Positions 49,179 to 59,093 of a stretch of 64,000 nucleotides of DNA are shown piece after piece (within the stretch, counting starts at the first letter, position 1; the number at the start of each line of letters is the position of its first letter). The notes under the pieces were generated by a model. That model was not told the origin of the DNA. It ran no database searches and worked only from the letters and a program-made list of their open reading frames with translations. The stretch is from the NCBI RefSeq assembly GCF_014202995.1, contig NZ_JACHIA010000001.1:372001-436000 (forward strand), given 5' to 3'. This stretch comes from Longimicrobium terrae (GTDB lineage: Bacteria > Gemmatimonadota > Gemmatimonadetes > Longimicrobiales > Longimicrobiaceae). The position numbers and the translations under genes were made by a program.

Positions 49179-49275
49179 GACCCTGTCACCGCAGGCGCAG
49201 GTTCAGCTATTCGGCACCGAACCATGCCGCCCAGACCTTAGCCAGGAAGACAGCAAGAAGGGGTTCGACTTGTAA

Positions 49276-49314
49276 GAAGGCGGCGCGGAGAGTTTCTCCG
49301 CGCCGCCTTCTTTG
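49276..49314. terminator. Bidirectional-looking terminator
   Basis: GAAGGCGGCGCGGAG pairs perfectly with CTCCGCGCCGCCTTC (49276-49310), followed by TTT on the plus strand. Lies between the convergent DUF3800 and M1 peptidase genes. Confidence 0.75.
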
Positions 49315-49383
49315 CATCATCCAGCCAAGCCGTTCATGTCACCGGGCGGACGATCCGCCGCGTGACGATGACGCCGGTGATCC

Positions 49384-51285
49384 TCAGCGCGCCGTCCACG
49401 TGTTGTCGGCGCGGTTGGCGTCCATCCAGATGCCGCCCTGCAGATCGATGGACTGCAGTGGCTTGGTCGTGGGGAGCGTCACCGTCGCCTGGCGCACGTT
49501 GGCCTGCCAGATGGCGGGCGTCTGGTGGCGCGTTTCGGTGGTTCCATCCGCGTAGCGCAGCACCAGGTCCACCGGCGCGGGCATACCGCCGATGTTGTTG
49601 AGTACCACCGTGTACCCGCCGCTGGCCGGCGTCACCGAGGCGACGCCCAGGTCGATGTAGCTGGGCGTGAAGAACCACGCGTTCCAGAACCAGTTCAGGT
49701 CACGGCCCGCAACGTTGTTGAACGTGTTGAACTGGTCCCACGGCAGCGGATGCTTGCCATGCCAGCGGTCCATGAACTCGTGCAGTGCGCGGCGGAACAT
49801 GTCATCGCCCAGCATGTCCTTCATGGCCAGATAGCCGAGCGCCGGCTTGCCGTACGCGTTGTTGCCGTACGCGCGGCCGGTGAGCACGTCCTGCGGGGTG
49901 ATGATGGGCAGATCCTGCTCCGGCGACGGGTTGTTGATCCACCCGTTCACGCGGAACCGGCGAAAGAAATCCGCCGCGCGCTGCGGGCCCATGTCGGCAA
50001 TGCCCACCAGGTACTCAAAGGTGGTGGCCCACCCCTCGTCCATGAAGCCGTAGCGCGTTTCGTTGATCCCCATGTAGAACGGCATGTACGTATGGGCGAT
50101 CTCGTGCTCGGCCACGAACCGGCTGAACGTGGTGTCGGGCGTGGTGTTGTCGTTCACCATCATCGGGTACTCCATGTCGGCGGTACCCAGAAATATGGTC
50201 GACTTTTCATACGGATACGGCACGCCGGGCCAGTTGCGCGAAAACCATCCCAGCGCGTGCTGCCCGAAGCGCACCATGTGATGGAAATCCTGCGCGCTGT
50301 CGTGATAGGCGGCCTGGACGCTGGCGCGGCGGCGTGCGGCGTCATCCACCACCACGCTGGCGGCGTCCCAGTTGTACTTGTCGCTCAGCCCGAACGCCAT
50401 GTCGGGAATGTCGCGCGCGCGGAAATGCCAGTCGTTGGTCTTTTGCAGCGTAACCCGTCGCGCGGCAAGGTCCTGCGGCGTGGCGACGTGGATCACCGAA
50501 TCCGACGTCAGCGATGTGCGATAGCGGCGCAACGCCTCGGGCTGCAGCACCGTCTCGGGGTTCAGCAGCGTGCCCGTGCCCCACACGACGTAGTTGGCGG
50601 GAACGCGGATGGTGACGTCGTAATCGTTGAAGTCGCTGTAGAATTCCTGCTGGTCGGTGAAGTCCATGGTGTCCCACCCGTTTGCATCGTCATAGACGGC
50701 CACGCGCGGATAGAAGTACGCCAGGAACCACGTCGAATCGTCCAGCATGCCCTCGCGCCCGGCCTCGCGCGCGACGTCGTAATGCCAGTCGAACGACAGG
50801 CGAACCGAATCGTGCGGCATCAGCGGCGTTGCAAGGCGCACCGGCTGCCAGGTGAAGTATCCCGGATTGTTCTGCCAGGGCGTATGCGCACCGTTCACCG
50901 CGAACCGGTCGATGGTGACACCGTCCGTCAGGTACGCCTCGCTCGCGCCGCCGTTACGCGGGGCGCCGGGGCGGTGGATGTTCATGAACAGCTTGAACAC
51001 CAGGGCCGGCAGCGTGTCCGGGCTGTTGTTGACGTAGGTGATGGTCTGCGTGCCGCGCACCGTCCGGTTGGGCGGCGTGGCGGTAATGGTGATGTCGTAG
51101 CGCCCGCGGTTCTGCCAATACTTCGCGCCCGGCCGCCCGTCCGGCGAGCGGGTGCCCTCGTTGAACGCCTGCCGGATGCTGCGCGGCATGTACAGCTGCT
51201 GCTGCGCCGCGGCCGGCGCGCCGGACACCGGCACGGCGGCGAGCGCGAGCAGCGCGGCCGCGGCCGGGTTGAACAAACGTCTCAT
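49384..51285 (-). CDS. Secreted M1-family metallopeptidase
   Basis: 633 residues from ATG 51285. Signal peptide 1-27 (A-A-A-A-L-L-A-L-A-A-V-P-V-S-G-A-P-A-A-A-Q). Zinc motif A-E-H-E-I-A-H-T-Y followed 18 residues later by the third ligand Glu in F-M-D-E-G-W-A-T. The exopeptidase G-x-M-E-N motif of classical aminopeptidases appears as A-D-M-E-Y-P, so the N-terminus-binding site differs. Likely a periplasmic aminopeptidase. Confidence 0.88.
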   Translation of the reverse strand: MRRLFNPAAAALLALAAVPVSGAPAAAQQQLYMPRSIRQAFNEGTRSPDGRPGAKYWQNRGRYDITITATPPNRTVRGTQTITYVNNSPDTLPALVFKLFMNIHRPGAPRNGGASEAYLTDGVTIDRFAVNGAHTPWQNNPGYFTWQPVRLATPLMPHDSVRLSFDWHYDVAREAGREGMLDDSTWFLAYFYPRVAVYDDANGWDTMDFTDQQEFYSDFNDYDVTIRVPANYVVWGTGTLLNPETVLQPEALRRYRTSLTSDSVIHVATPQDLAARRVTLQKTNDWHFRARDIPDMAFGLSDKYNWDAASVVVDDAARRRASVQAAYHDSAQDFHHMVRFGQHALGWFSRNWPGVPYPYEKSTIFLGTADMEYPMMVNDNTTPDTTFSRFVAEHEIAHTYMPFYMGINETRYGFMDEGWATTFEYLVGIADMGPQRAADFFRRFRVNGWINNPSPEQDLPIITPQDVLTGRAYGNNAYGKPALGYLAMKDMLGDDMFRRALHEFMDRWHGKHPLPWDQFNTFNNVAGRDLNWFWNAWFFTPSYIDLGVASVTPASGGYTVVLNNIGGMPAPVDLVLRYADGTTETRHQTPAIWQANVRQATVTLPTTKPLQSIDLQGGIWMDANRADNTWTAR

Positions 51286-51527
51286 CTTCACGGATGACTC
51301 CTCTGGTGGCGCTGAGTCGGATTGGCCTGCATTCCTGTTGCCGGGACAAGGTCGCCGCCGCGCGTTGCGCTGGCAACCGCCGTTCCGGTACACGTTTTTC
51401 GGTGCGCGTTGCACCCGGCGCGCCGTGAAACGTTCCGGCATGCGATCGGCCGCCGGACCCGCTCCCGTTCGCGGGTGCGTGGTGTGGCTGAAAGCGGATG
51501 ATCCAGTTCTCTGGCCAGGCGGATGAG

Positions 51528-52496
51528 ATGACTGCTCAGAAGAGGATGAAGGCGATCGCGATCAACCGGTTCGGCGGCGTGGACACGCTGGTGCCGCGCG
51601 ATCTTCCCGTCCCTGGAATCGGGCCGGGCGAGGTGCTGGTGCGCGTGGAAGTCGCCGGCGTGGGTGAATGGGACCCGTTCGAGCGCGAGGGCGGATACGC
51701 GGAGATGATGGGAATGACGCCGGAGTTTCCGTACGTGCTCGGCTCCGAGGGCGCGGGGACGATCGCCGCAGTCGGGGAGGGCGTAACCCGGTTCGCGCCG
51801 GGCGACCGGGTGTACGCGGTCGGCTTTCTGAATGCGCGCGGCGGGTTCTACGCCGAGTACACGGCCGTCAACGCGGACATGGTGTCGCCGATCCCCGGCG
51901 GACTATCGACGGAGCAGGCGGCGGTGGTGGGCGGTGTGGGGCTTACGGCGGTGCGCGGGCTGGATGACACGCTGCACATCCAGCCGGGCGAGTCGGTGAT
52001 GGTCTTTGGCGCCAGCGGCGGAGTGGGCCACGTGGCCGTGCAGATCGCCAGGCGGATGGGCGCACGCGTGCTGGCGGTCGCGTCCGGAGAGGATGGCGTC
52101 GCGCTGGCCAGGCGGATCGGCGCGGATGCCGTCGCGGATGGGCGCGCGGATGACGTGCTCGTCGCGGCGCGCGCGTTCGCGCCGGACGGTCTGGATGCCG
52201 CCCTGCTCGCGACCGGCGGCGATACGGCCCAGCAGGCGCTGCTCGCGATGCGCTCCGGCGGCCGCGTCGCGTACCCCAACGGCGTGCAGCCCGAGCCCAC
52301 CGCGCCGGACGGCGTGCGCATCGACGCGTACAACGGCGATCCCGATCCCGACGCCATCGCGCGCCTCAACCGGCTGATCGAGCAGGGCCCGTTCGATGTG
52401 CACGTCGCGCGGACGTTTCCGCTGGCGCAGGCGGCCGACGCCCATCGCGCGCTCGGCGAGCACTTCGTCGGCAAGCTCGCGCTGCGGACGGGCTGA
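51528..52496 (+). CDS. Zinc-free alcohol dehydrogenase/quinone oxidoreductase family protein
   Basis: 322 residues from ATG 51528; ATG 51546 also possible. G-S-E-G-A-G-T-I-A-A-V-G-E-G-V and the NADPH fold V-F-G-A-S-G-G-V-G-H-V-A-V-Q-I-A-R define the MDR superfamily. The Cys cluster of zinc alcohol dehydrogenases is missing, so this is a quinone-reductase type member. Predicted NADPH-dependent oxidoreductase; substrate unknown. Confidence 0.88.
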   Translation: MTAQKRMKAIAINRFGGVDTLVPRDLPVPGIGPGEVLVRVEVAGVGEWDPFEREGGYAEMMGMTPEFPYVLGSEGAGTIAAVGEGVTRFAPGDRVYAVGFLNARGGFYAEYTAVNADMVSPIPGGLSTEQAAVVGGVGLTAVRGLDDTLHIQPGESVMVFGASGGVGHVAVQIARRMGARVLAVASGEDGVALARRIGADAVADGRADDVLVAARAFAPDGLDAALLATGGDTAQQALLAMRSGGRVAYPNGVQPEPTAPDGVRIDAYNGDPDPDAIARLNRLIEQGPFDVHVARTFPLAQAADAHRALGEHFVGKLALRTG

Positions 52497-52682
52497 TCGG
52501 CCGCGGCTCGCGGGTCACGTCATCAAGCCGCCGCGCAGACCGGACTTGGCCGGAGCGCGGCGGCTTTTCATCATCCGCAGAGCTTGCAGGTAGTCCATCG
52601 ACAAGCACACATCGCCCGCGCCTCTACCGGCCGCGGACGATGATGCTTGACACATACCCATATCAGCATATATCATCCGGCC

Positions 52683-53024
52683 ATGGCTCGCACACCGACA
52701 ACATCCGATGCGTTCAACGCGGTTGCCGAAGCGAGCCGGCGCGATCTCCTCGATGCATTGGGCACCGGGGAGGCAACGGTCGGCGAACTCGTGGACCGGC
52801 TGCGCCTCAGCCAACCTCAGGTTTCCAAGCACCTGGGCGTGCTGCGCGCGGTCGGCCTCGTGCTCGTGCGCGCGGACGGACGGCATCGCTGGTACCGGGT
52901 GAACGGCCCGGCGCTCAAACCCATTCACGACTGGGTGCGCACCTTCGAGCGCACCTGGAACGCCCGTCTGGACCGGCTCGACGACCTGCTCACCGAACTG
53001 CAGACCGAGGAGAACGCACCATGA
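52683..53024 (+). CDS. ArsR-family transcriptional regulator
   Basis: 113 residues from ATG 52683. A-E-A-S-R-R-D-L-L-D-A-L-G, V-G-E-L-V-D-R-L-R-L-S-Q-P-Q-V-S-K-H-L-G-V-L is the winged helix-turn-helix of ArsR proteins; R-H-R-W-Y-R-V is the wing. No Cys-metal site. The stop overlaps the next start (ATGA), the standard pairing with an AHSA1 protein. An upstream AT-rich stretch (52650-52680) likely holds the promoter/operator. Confidence 0.92.
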   Translation: MARTPTTSDAFNAVAEASRRDLLDALGTGEATVGELVDRLRLSQPQVSKHLGVLRAVGLVLVRADGRHRWYRVNGPALKPIHDWVRTFERTWNARLDRLDDLLTELQTEENAP

Positions 53025-53527
53025 CCCCCATTACCGCCCCCGCCGGAAGCCGCCACGGCTCGGCCACCATCACGCTTCCGTCGGACACGGAAATGCTGAT
53101 CACGCGCCGCTTTGACGCGCCCGCCGCGCTGGTCTTCAAGGCGTACACGACGCCCGAACTGGTCCGCCGCTGGTGGGCCTGCGAGACGACGAAGTGGGTG
53201 GTGTGCGAGATCGACCTGCGGGTGGGCGGATCGTGGCGATATGTGACGCTGGATCAGGGGATGGAGATCGGCTTTCACGGCGAGTACCGCGAGATCGACC
53301 GGCCGCACCGGCTGGTAACCACCGAAGTGTTTGAGGGATTTCCCGATCCGGATGCCGGCGCGCTCAACATCGTGACTATTGATGAGGCCGACGGCGTGAC
53401 GACGCTCGCGGTGCTGGTGCAGCACACCTGCCGCGAGCACCGCGACGGGCACCTGGCTTCGGGGATGGAAAGCGGAATGCAGCTCGCTTACAACCGGCTC
53501 GAGGACGTGGTGCGGGAAGCAGTCTGA
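53021..53527 (+). CDS. AHSA1/SRPBCC-domain protein
   Basis: 168 residues. I-T-R-R-F-D-A-P-A-A-L-V-F-K-A-Y-T-T-P-E-L-V-R-R-W-W and L-R-V-G-G-S-W-R-Y define the AHSA1-like hydrophobic-ligand-binding fold. Translationally coupled to the ArsR regulator, which probably controls it in response to an unknown ligand. Function beyond ligand binding is unknown. Confidence 0.92.
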   Translation: MTPITAPAGSRHGSATITLPSDTEMLITRRFDAPAALVFKAYTTPELVRRWWACETTKWVVCEIDLRVGGSWRYVTLDQGMEIGFHGEYREIDRPHRLVTTEVFEGFPDPDAGALNIVTIDEADGVTTLAVLVQHTCREHRDGHLASGMESGMQLAYNRLEDVVREAV

Positions 53528-53540
53528 CCCGACCTGGCTT

Positions 53541-53582
53541 CAGCGAAAAGGGCCACGCCGAACGCCGTGGCCCTTTTCGCTG
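53541..53582 (+). terminator. Strong rho-independent terminator
   Basis: AGCGAAAAGGGCCACG pairs with CGTGGCCCTTTTCGCT around CCGAACGC; the T run lies within the stem. Ends the ArsR/AHSA1 operon. Confidence 0.85.
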
Positions 53583-53741
53583 GCGCAGGCCGACGACGTT
53601 CATCGCTCGCTCGGCGGCCGCTCTACGGACGATTAGGGAGAGTAAGACCGGAGCGCTCCGAGCTTATGGGGGTGCGAGATTCACAAGTACAGACTAGCAG
53701 AGACTGTCTGCCTGTCTACCTACTCCAACACGCATATTGAT

Positions 53742-54167
53742 TCAGAGCCGTCGCCGAAACCTGTGTTGATGCCTAAACAACTCCGATTGGCTCACTGGCT
53801 CCCAACCCTCCTCCACCAGTAGTTGCGTGAGCGCGTCGAAAGCAGCTTCTCGCTGCGGCGCGTACTGCACACCTCGGCTGAAATCAGCTTGTGGTGCTTC
53901 GTCCGACCGGCAAGGGAATGAGCAGGTAAGAAACAACTGAGACTCGGCGGCCGTGTAGTTCCCTTTCTTGGGGCATACGGCCAGAGCAACGAATACAGCC
54001 TCGGCGGGTCGAAAGAACGACGATCGTTTTTTAATTTGATAGCTCGTTTGGCATATCTCATAGATCTCCGTTGCTGCGCGTACCACCCCCACCTTCTGCG
54101 GCCTTCCGCAGCTTGGGCAGTAGTTGGCCTCGTCCGAAACCTCTGTACCGCATTCTTGGCAATACAT
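53742..54167 (-). CDS. Zinc-ribbon protein
   Basis: 141 residues. M-Y-C-Q-E-C-G-T-E-V-S-D-E-A-N-Y-C-P-S-C-G-R-P is a canonical zinc-ribbon (two C-x-x-C). The rest, F-F-R-P-A-E-A-V-F-V-A-L-A-V-C-P-K-K-G-N-Y and G-V-Q-Y-A-P-Q-R-E-A-A-F-D-A-L, is unrecognised. AT-richer than neighbours, consistent with recent acquisition. Function unknown. Confidence 0.7.
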   Translation of the reverse strand: MYCQECGTEVSDEANYCPSCGRPQKVGVVRAATEIYEICQTSYQIKKRSSFFRPAEAVFVALAVCPKKGNYTAAESQLFLTCSFPCRSDEAPQADFSRGVQYAPQREAAFDALTQLLVEEGWEPVSQSELFRHQHRFRRRL

Positions 54168-54240
54168 AATGGCCTTTCCAATAGTAATCGTTCCACGAAC
54201 GAGCAGTCATCATAGGACCAGCATGAGCCGATATATCAGT

Positions 54241-54807
54241 TCACCCAGCGGCGTCCCAGGCGCGGCGGATGACGGCGAGAAGCTCGGCGTCGATGTCGTC
54301 CGGCGAGGTGAGGGCGACGGCGTACTGGCACATGCCGCCGGGTTTCTGCGCCACGATGCGCCCGCTCGCCACGTCGTCCTTGAGGTTGAGGCCCATCTCG
54401 GCGCGGTCAGCCGTCTTGGGGCCGAGCGTGGCGAACTGCTTCTTTCGCCGCAGCGCCACGTAGCCCTTCTTGGGCGCGACCTCGAACTCGCCCCACGACG
54501 TGATCGCCGCCATGACGGCATCGTGAATGGGCCGCAGGTGCGCCTTCTTTCCCGTGTAGATCTCATCCAGCGGATCGGCACCGCCCTCCCCGGGCTGCGC
54601 CGCACCCATGGTTCCGGACGTGAAGTGCGCGAGCGTGTTGGCGTCGCCGTACCCAAGCCTGTACGTCTCCATCAGCCAGGTGCGCACCTCGCCGTGCTTC
54701 GCCTTGCCGGACACGGCCACGGCCGCGCGGATCGTGGCGAGATCCTGACCCGTTTTTGCTTCGATGTTTCGCAACTGCGAAGCGCGCGCCTGTTCGGGAC
54801 TGCTCAT
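54241..54807 (-). CDS. DUF4287/DUF5655-type protein
   Basis: 188 residues from ATG 54807. N-terminal R-N-I-E-A-K-T-G-Q-D-L-A-T-I-R-A-A-V and H-G-E-V-R-T-W-L-M-E-T-Y-R-L-G-Y-G-D-A-N-T-L-A matches DUF4287; C-terminal I-H-D-A-V-M-A-A-I-T-S-W-G-E-F-E-V-A-P-K-K-G-Y-V-A-L-R-R matches DUF5655. Such proteins are common, short and of unknown function. Confidence 0.82.
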   Translation of the reverse strand: MSSPEQARASQLRNIEAKTGQDLATIRAAVAVSGKAKHGEVRTWLMETYRLGYGDANTLAHFTSGTMGAAQPGEGGADPLDEIYTGKKAHLRPIHDAVMAAITSWGEFEVAPKKGYVALRRKKQFATLGPKTADRAEMGLNLKDDVASGRIVAQKPGGMCQYAVALTSPDDIDAELLAVIRRAWDAAG

Positions 54808-55293
54808 CGGCACCTCTTTGCGATGGGCGTGGCGGAAGGAAACGCGGGATCGTGCCTGAAGGAACGCCCTGGACCAGCCATCCGCCGGGCGAGCGGGCGG
54901 GTGTCGCCCCATGAACCGGCGCGAAAACCACCCGCCCGACCAAGCTACTCCCGCCGCGCCCAAGGTCAAGAAGATTCTGAGCGCCATCCATCCGGTTCGC
55001 GGATGAAAGAGAACGCACGCCGCGCGGAAGGATTGCTACGTGATCGATAACGATCGTGCTGGCACCCGCTGGTTCGTTCCGGCGAAGTCCCCCATCTGTT
55101 CGGGGGCTTTCCGCCTTTGTCGCGGCGAATCCATTCGCTCCAGCACCCGATCGGCCAGGCCGCGAACGGCTCCCGTCGCCGGATCAGCAGAACGGGCCGC
55201 GCGCCACCCGATCGGTGGTGCGCGGCCCGTTTTCCATCATCGACCGAAGATCGTCATCGATCGAGAGCTGTGATCGCCATCGACCGAAAACGA
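54808..55293. other. Intergenic region without a supported gene
   Basis: 486 bases. Contains the terminator hairpin at 55192-55236 and otherwise only low-quality open frames. The promoter of the DUF4287 gene should lie near its right end. Confidence 0.4.
55192..55236. terminator. Strong rho-independent terminator
   Basis: ACGGGCCGCGCGCCACC pairs with GGTGGTGCGCGGCCCGT around a CGATC loop, followed by TTTT on the plus strand. Confidence 0.75.
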
Positions 55294-55974
55294 CTACGCG
55301 TCGGCCCAGCGGCGCAGCAGGTTGTGGTACACGCCCGTCAGCTGCACGGCGGCCGGGTGGTCCGGCACGTCGCGGCTGAGGCCCTGGATGGTGGTATCCA
55401 GATCGAACAGCAGCGTGCGCTGGCCATCGTCGCGAACCATGCTCTGGATCCAGAAGAACGAGGACACGCGCGCGCCGCGCGTCACCGGCCGCACGTGGTG
55501 CAGGCTCGTGGCCGGATACAGAATCATGTGCCCAGCGGGGAGCTTTACGCTCTGCACGCCGTACGTGTCCTCCACCGAAAGCTCGCCGCCGTCGTAGTCC
55601 TCCGGATCGGTCAGGAAGAGCGTGGCGCTCAGGTCCGTGCGGATGCGGTGCCCCGTCCCCTTTACCTGGCGGATGGCGTTGTCCACGTGCGTGCCGAACG
55701 ACTGCCCGCCCGCGTAGCTGTTGAACAGCGGCGGAAACACGCGCAGCGGAAGCGCCGCCGCGATGAAGAGCGGGTTCTGCTGCAGCTGGCGCAGGATCAG
55801 GTCGCCCACCTCGCGCGCCGCCGGATGATCTTCCGGGATCTGCATGTTGTTCTTGGCCTGCGCCGACTGCGCGCCCGCGGTGACGTTGCCGTCCACCCAC
55901 TGCGCGGCGTTCAGCTTCTGGCGCGCCTCAACCACCTGCCCGGGGGTCAGGACGTCGGGAATGTGCAGCAGCAT
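55294..55974 (-). CDS. piuC: Fe(II)/2-oxoglutarate-dependent PiuC-like hydroxylase
   Basis: 226 residues, the standard PiuC/YbiX length. F-G-T-H-V-D-N-A (HxD iron ligands), [22 protein letters not shown] (third His and 2-oxoglutarate Arg). Named from Pseudomonas PiuC, which is linked to a TonB-dependent siderophore receptor. Here the receptor gene lies 70 bases upstream on the same strand, an arrangement that supports the call and an iron-controlled role. Confidence 0.88.
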   Translation of the reverse strand: MLLHIPDVLTPGQVVEARQKLNAAQWVDGNVTAGAQSAQAKNNMQIPEDHPAAREVGDLILRQLQQNPLFIAAALPLRVFPPLFNSYAGGQSFGTHVDNAIRQVKGTGHRIRTDLSATLFLTDPEDYDGGELSVEDTYGVQSVKLPAGHMILYPATSLHHVRPVTRGARVSSFFWIQSMVRDDGQRTLLFDLDTTIQGLSRDVPDHPAAVQLTGVYHNLLRRWADA

Positions 55975-55999
55975 TCGATGTTGATGGTCAGAGCGTGAA

Positions 56000-56033
56000 G
56001 GCGGCCCGGAACGCGGATGCGCTCCGGGCCGCC
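56000..56033 (-). terminator. Hairpin between the receptor and piuC
   Basis: GGCGGCCCGGA pairs with TCCGGGCCGCC, with an internal GCGGATGC loop. It may attenuate transcription from the receptor gene into piuC. Confidence 0.55.
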
Positions 56034-56044
56034 GTGTTGTCGGA

Positions 56045-58444
56045 TCAGAAGTTGACGGCGGCGGTCAGCCTCGCGGAGCGCCCGGCCGCGGGCACCCAGT
56101 AGCGGCTGCTGTCGTAGTACGTTTCGTCCGTCAGGTTGTACAGGTTCAGCCGAAGCGTCAGGCTGCCGTTGACGGTGTAGCCCGCCTCGGCGTCCACCGT
56201 GGTGTACGAGGGATTGTAGAACTCCCCGCGCACGAAGCGCTCGCCCATGTAGCGCACGCCCGCGCCCACCTCGGCGCCCATGGGAAGCGACACGCTGCTC
56301 CAGATGGATCCCGAGTGGCGCGGCGTGTTGGCGATGGGCTTGCCCACGTCCGCCGCGGCGCCTTCCACGATCTCGCTGTCCATGTACGTGTAGCCGCCGA
56401 ACAGGCTCCAGCTGGGGAGCACGCGCCCCGACACGCCCAGTTCCACGCCGTCCACCCGCTGGTCGCCCGCCAGAATCTGCGGGCCCGAGGGGTCGTCGGG
56501 GTTGGCGATGCGCGCGTTGGTCTTTTCCGTCCGGAACGCGGCCAGCGACAGCAGCAGGCGCGAGCGGAAGAAGTCCCACTTGGTGCCCAGCTCGATGCTG
56601 CGGCTGCGCTCCGGGTCCAGGTCCGCGTTGCCGCGGCTGTCCAGCGCCAGTGTTTCGCCGGAGGGATTGAAGGACGTGCCGTACGCGCCGTAGATGCTTC
56701 CCGACTCCACCGGCTTGACCACCGCACCCGCGCGCCAGGTAAAGGCGCGCGTCGTGGTCCCCGCCGGATCCAGCGGCTTGCCCAGCGAGTCCTGGTACTC
56801 CGCGCGGAAGTAGTCCCAGCGCCCGCCCGCGTTCAGTTCCAGGTTGGAGCCGATCTTCATGGTCTCGAACGCGTACACGCCGGCGGTGTTGGCCGTGGCG
56901 TCGCGCGTGGGGCGGCGGCGGGTGATGGTGCCGGTGTACGGCACGTCCGGATCGGGATCGTTCAGGTCGGGAATGACCGGGGCGGCGCCGGCAAAGGTGT
57001 AGCCCGCAAACGTGCCGTGCTCGCGCGCCACGTCCAGCCCCGCCACCACGTCGTGCCGCACCGCGCCGGTGTTGAGCCCGCCGCGCGCCACCGTCTGGCT
57101 GGTCAGGTTTTCGTCGTGCGTGATGTGCGAGCGGCTGGTGCGCGCGCCGTTGGCCGCGTTGGCCGAGGTCACCACGCGGTCCACGTCCGAGCGCCGCCAG
57201 GTGAACTGCTGCCGCAGCGACAGGTTTTCCGACACCTTGTGGTCCACCCGGCCGTTCGCTTCGTCCGCCTTGACGCGCTCGTGGTCCAGCGCGCTCAGGC
57301 CAAAGAAGTTGTGCGTGTCCACCCGGGGCAGGCTGTCCTGGCTGGCCAGCCCGTAGCTGGGCACGTTGTCCTGCTCGGCGTGAAAGTACTGCAGCGTCAG
57401 CTGGGTGTCGCCGCCCAGCCCCAGCGCGGCGGAGGGCGCCACGCCCCAGCTCTGCCGCTCCACGCGGTCCAGCTGCTCGATCCCCGCGTCCTGCCACGCC
57501 GCGTTCAGCCGCACCGCCGCGCCGGAAAGACCCGCGTCGCCCAGCGGCTGGTTGATGTCCACCGTGCCTCGGCGGAAGTCGGCCGTGCCCACGCCCGCGG
57601 TGCCGGAGTAGCGCCGCACCGGAAGCGGCGACTTGGTGACCAGGTTGATGCTGCCGCCGGTGGAGCCGCGGCCGGTGTACGTCGATCCCGGGCCTTTGGC
57701 GACTTCCACCTGTTCGATGTTGAACGTTTCGCGCGAGTAGCCACCTACGTCGCGCACGCCGTCCACGAACACGTCGCTGCGCGCGCTGAAGCCGCGGACG
57801 TTGAAGTTGTCTCCCGGGGTGGCGCCGCCCTCGCCCGCGTTCACCGTCAGGCCGGACACGTTGCGCAGCACATCGCGCAGCGTGGTGGCGCCCTGCTGCT
57901 GAATGATCTCCTGCGGCACCACCGTCACCGTCTGCGGGACGTCGCGCAGCGGCTCGGTGTACTTGGGCGACGAAATGGACTGCCGCCCCAGCGCGGTGAC
58001 CGGGTCCAGCACGGTGGTGCGATCGGCCACCGAAACCGGAAGCTCGCCGCGCTCCAGCCGCAGCGAGCGGGATGTCACGTAGCGGTAGGTCACCCCGGTC
58101 GTGCCCAGAATGCGGCGCAGCGCCTGCTCGTCCGTCATCACGCCGCGCACGCCCGCGGAGCGGATGCCCGTCACCACGTCCGCCGGATCGTTGATGACCA
58201 GGCCCGTGGTGCGGACGTACTGCGCCAGAACCTCGGAAAGCGGCCCGGCTTCGATGTCGAAGCGGCGGGTGGCCTCGCGGGTGTTTCCGGGCTGCGGAAC
58301 GTCCTGCGCAAAGGCGGGAGCGGCCACGCCGCCCAGCGCGGCGGACGCCACGAGCACGCCGGTGAGCGCCCAGTGCGGGCGGCCCTTGGGGGCGGGCGCC
58401 TGCGGGGCGGGAGCGCTCTTGTTCTTGCGATTCTTCTTCTTCAC
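56045..58444 (-). CDS. TonB-dependent siderophore receptor with STN domain
   Basis: 799 residues from GTG 58444. Signal sequence about 26-47 ([21 protein letters not shown]). STN domain about 55-105, then a plug domain ([18 protein letters not shown] and [12 protein letters not shown]), and a barrel ending in Phe (A-A-V-N-F). An STN domain allows FecA-type signalling, but no FecIR pair is next to it. Imports ferric siderophore across the outer membrane. Adjacent piuC and the Fur box support iron control. Confidence 0.93.
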   Translation of the reverse strand: MKKKNRKNKSAPAPQAPAPKGRPHWALTGVLVASAALGGVAAPAFAQDVPQPGNTREATRRFDIEAGPLSEVLAQYVRTTGLVINDPADVVTGIRSAGVRGVMTDEQALRRILGTTGVTYRYVTSRSLRLERGELPVSVADRTTVLDPVTALGRQSISSPKYTEPLRDVPQTVTVVPQEIIQQQGATTLRDVLRNVSGLTVNAGEGGATPGDNFNVRGFSARSDVFVDGVRDVGGYSRETFNIEQVEVAKGPGSTYTGRGSTGGSINLVTKSPLPVRRYSGTAGVGTADFRRGTVDINQPLGDAGLSGAAVRLNAAWQDAGIEQLDRVERQSWGVAPSAALGLGGDTQLTLQYFHAEQDNVPSYGLASQDSLPRVDTHNFFGLSALDHERVKADEANGRVDHKVSENLSLRQQFTWRRSDVDRVVTSANAANGARTSRSHITHDENLTSQTVARGGLNTGAVRHDVVAGLDVAREHGTFAGYTFAGAAPVIPDLNDPDPDVPYTGTITRRRPTRDATANTAGVYAFETMKIGSNLELNAGGRWDYFRAEYQDSLGKPLDPAGTTTRAFTWRAGAVVKPVESGSIYGAYGTSFNPSGETLALDSRGNADLDPERSRSIELGTKWDFFRSRLLLSLAAFRTEKTNARIANPDDPSGPQILAGDQRVDGVELGVSGRVLPSWSLFGGYTYMDSEIVEGAAADVGKPIANTPRHSGSIWSSVSLPMGAEVGAGVRYMGERFVRGEFYNPSYTTVDAEAGYTVNGSLTLRLNLYNLTDETYYDSSRYWVPAAGRSARLTAAVNF

Positions 58445-58461
58445 GGGCCCGAGTTGTTGGG

Positions 58462-58480
58462 TTTGAGAATCATTCTCAAA
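58462..58480. promoter_or_regulatory. Fur box
   Basis: TTTGAGAATCATTCTCAAA is a perfect 19-base palindrome closely matching the Fur 9-1-9 consensus. It ends 17 bases before the receptor start codon, so it lies within or next to the ribosome-binding region, which is unusually close. Predicted to repress the receptor/piuC operon when iron is plentiful. Confidence 0.88.
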
Positions 58481-58668
58481 GAACTCTGGAGAGAATACCT
58501 CGCTTTCCGGCGGCCCGCAAGAGAGATGTTGCAGTCCGGCCCATCGGATACAATCCTGAGACACACCACCCGGCCGGCCCCATGTTTCCACCGGTTTCGC
58601 CAAGTCGATGAGCGAAAACAGGATGGACGGCGCGCGCGAAACATCCGTCGTGCCCCCCTGACGCGGAA

Positions 58669-58702
58669 CGGCACCCGGGGCGACGAATCGCTCCGGGTGC
58701 CG
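58669..58702. terminator. Hairpin
   Basis: CGGCACCCGGGGCGA pairs with TCGCTCCGGGTGCCG around CGAA. Without a U tract; perhaps a terminator between the small gene at 58803 and the receptor region. Confidence 0.5.
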
Positions 58703-58802
58703 TGTGCTGTCGAGAGATGGCGGAGGGGGGCCGGACGGTCCGATGAACCCGGCCGGAACGCGAAGGAGCTGCTGGCGCGCGCCGGCGGCTCCCCTGGTTC
58801 AG

Positions 58803-58988
58803 CTACTTCGACCGGCGCTTGTCCGGTTCCCGGGCGACACCCTTGAACGGCTCCTTGTCCGACGTCTTCACGTCCATGATCTGGCCGGTGTCGGTGTCGC
58901 GCTTGGCGTTGTGGCCGCTCGGCGTCTCAAACTGCGTGCGGCCGTTGACCGAGCCGACGCGGCTTCCATTCCCCGTGTTCTTCGCCAT
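58803..58988 (-). CDS. Small conserved-looking hypothetical protein
   Basis: 61 residues from ATG 58988. M-A-K-N-T-G-N-G-S-R-V-G-S-V-N-G-R-T-Q-F, then T-P-S-G-H-N-A-K-R-D-T-D-T-G-Q-I-M-D-V-K and P-F-K-G-V. I recall similar short proteins with this layout in other bacteria, but no function. No membrane segment. Confidence 0.7.
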   Translation of the reverse strand: MAKNTGNGSRVGSVNGRTQFETPSGHNAKRDTDTGQIMDVKTSDKEPFKGVAREPDKRRSK

Positions 58989-59093
58989 TTGTGTTTCCCT
59001 GGTGTGAAGGGATTCCAACGGGAGCGGGTGCTCCAAGGCGGGCACTTTTCCCCCCGGCTGCGTCGTTGATGTTCGGCAAAACTTCGGCCAGAT

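Noticed and set aside
49107-49275. Small ORFs or an sRNA in the AT-rich gap
   Set aside because: No ribosome site with a meaningful frame, no clear promoter/terminator pair; only an imperfect inverted repeat is visible.
56315-58846. Long rightward open frame opposite the TonB receptor
   Set aside because: Antisense of a clear TonB receptor, composition His/Arg/Gln-rich, no family signature.
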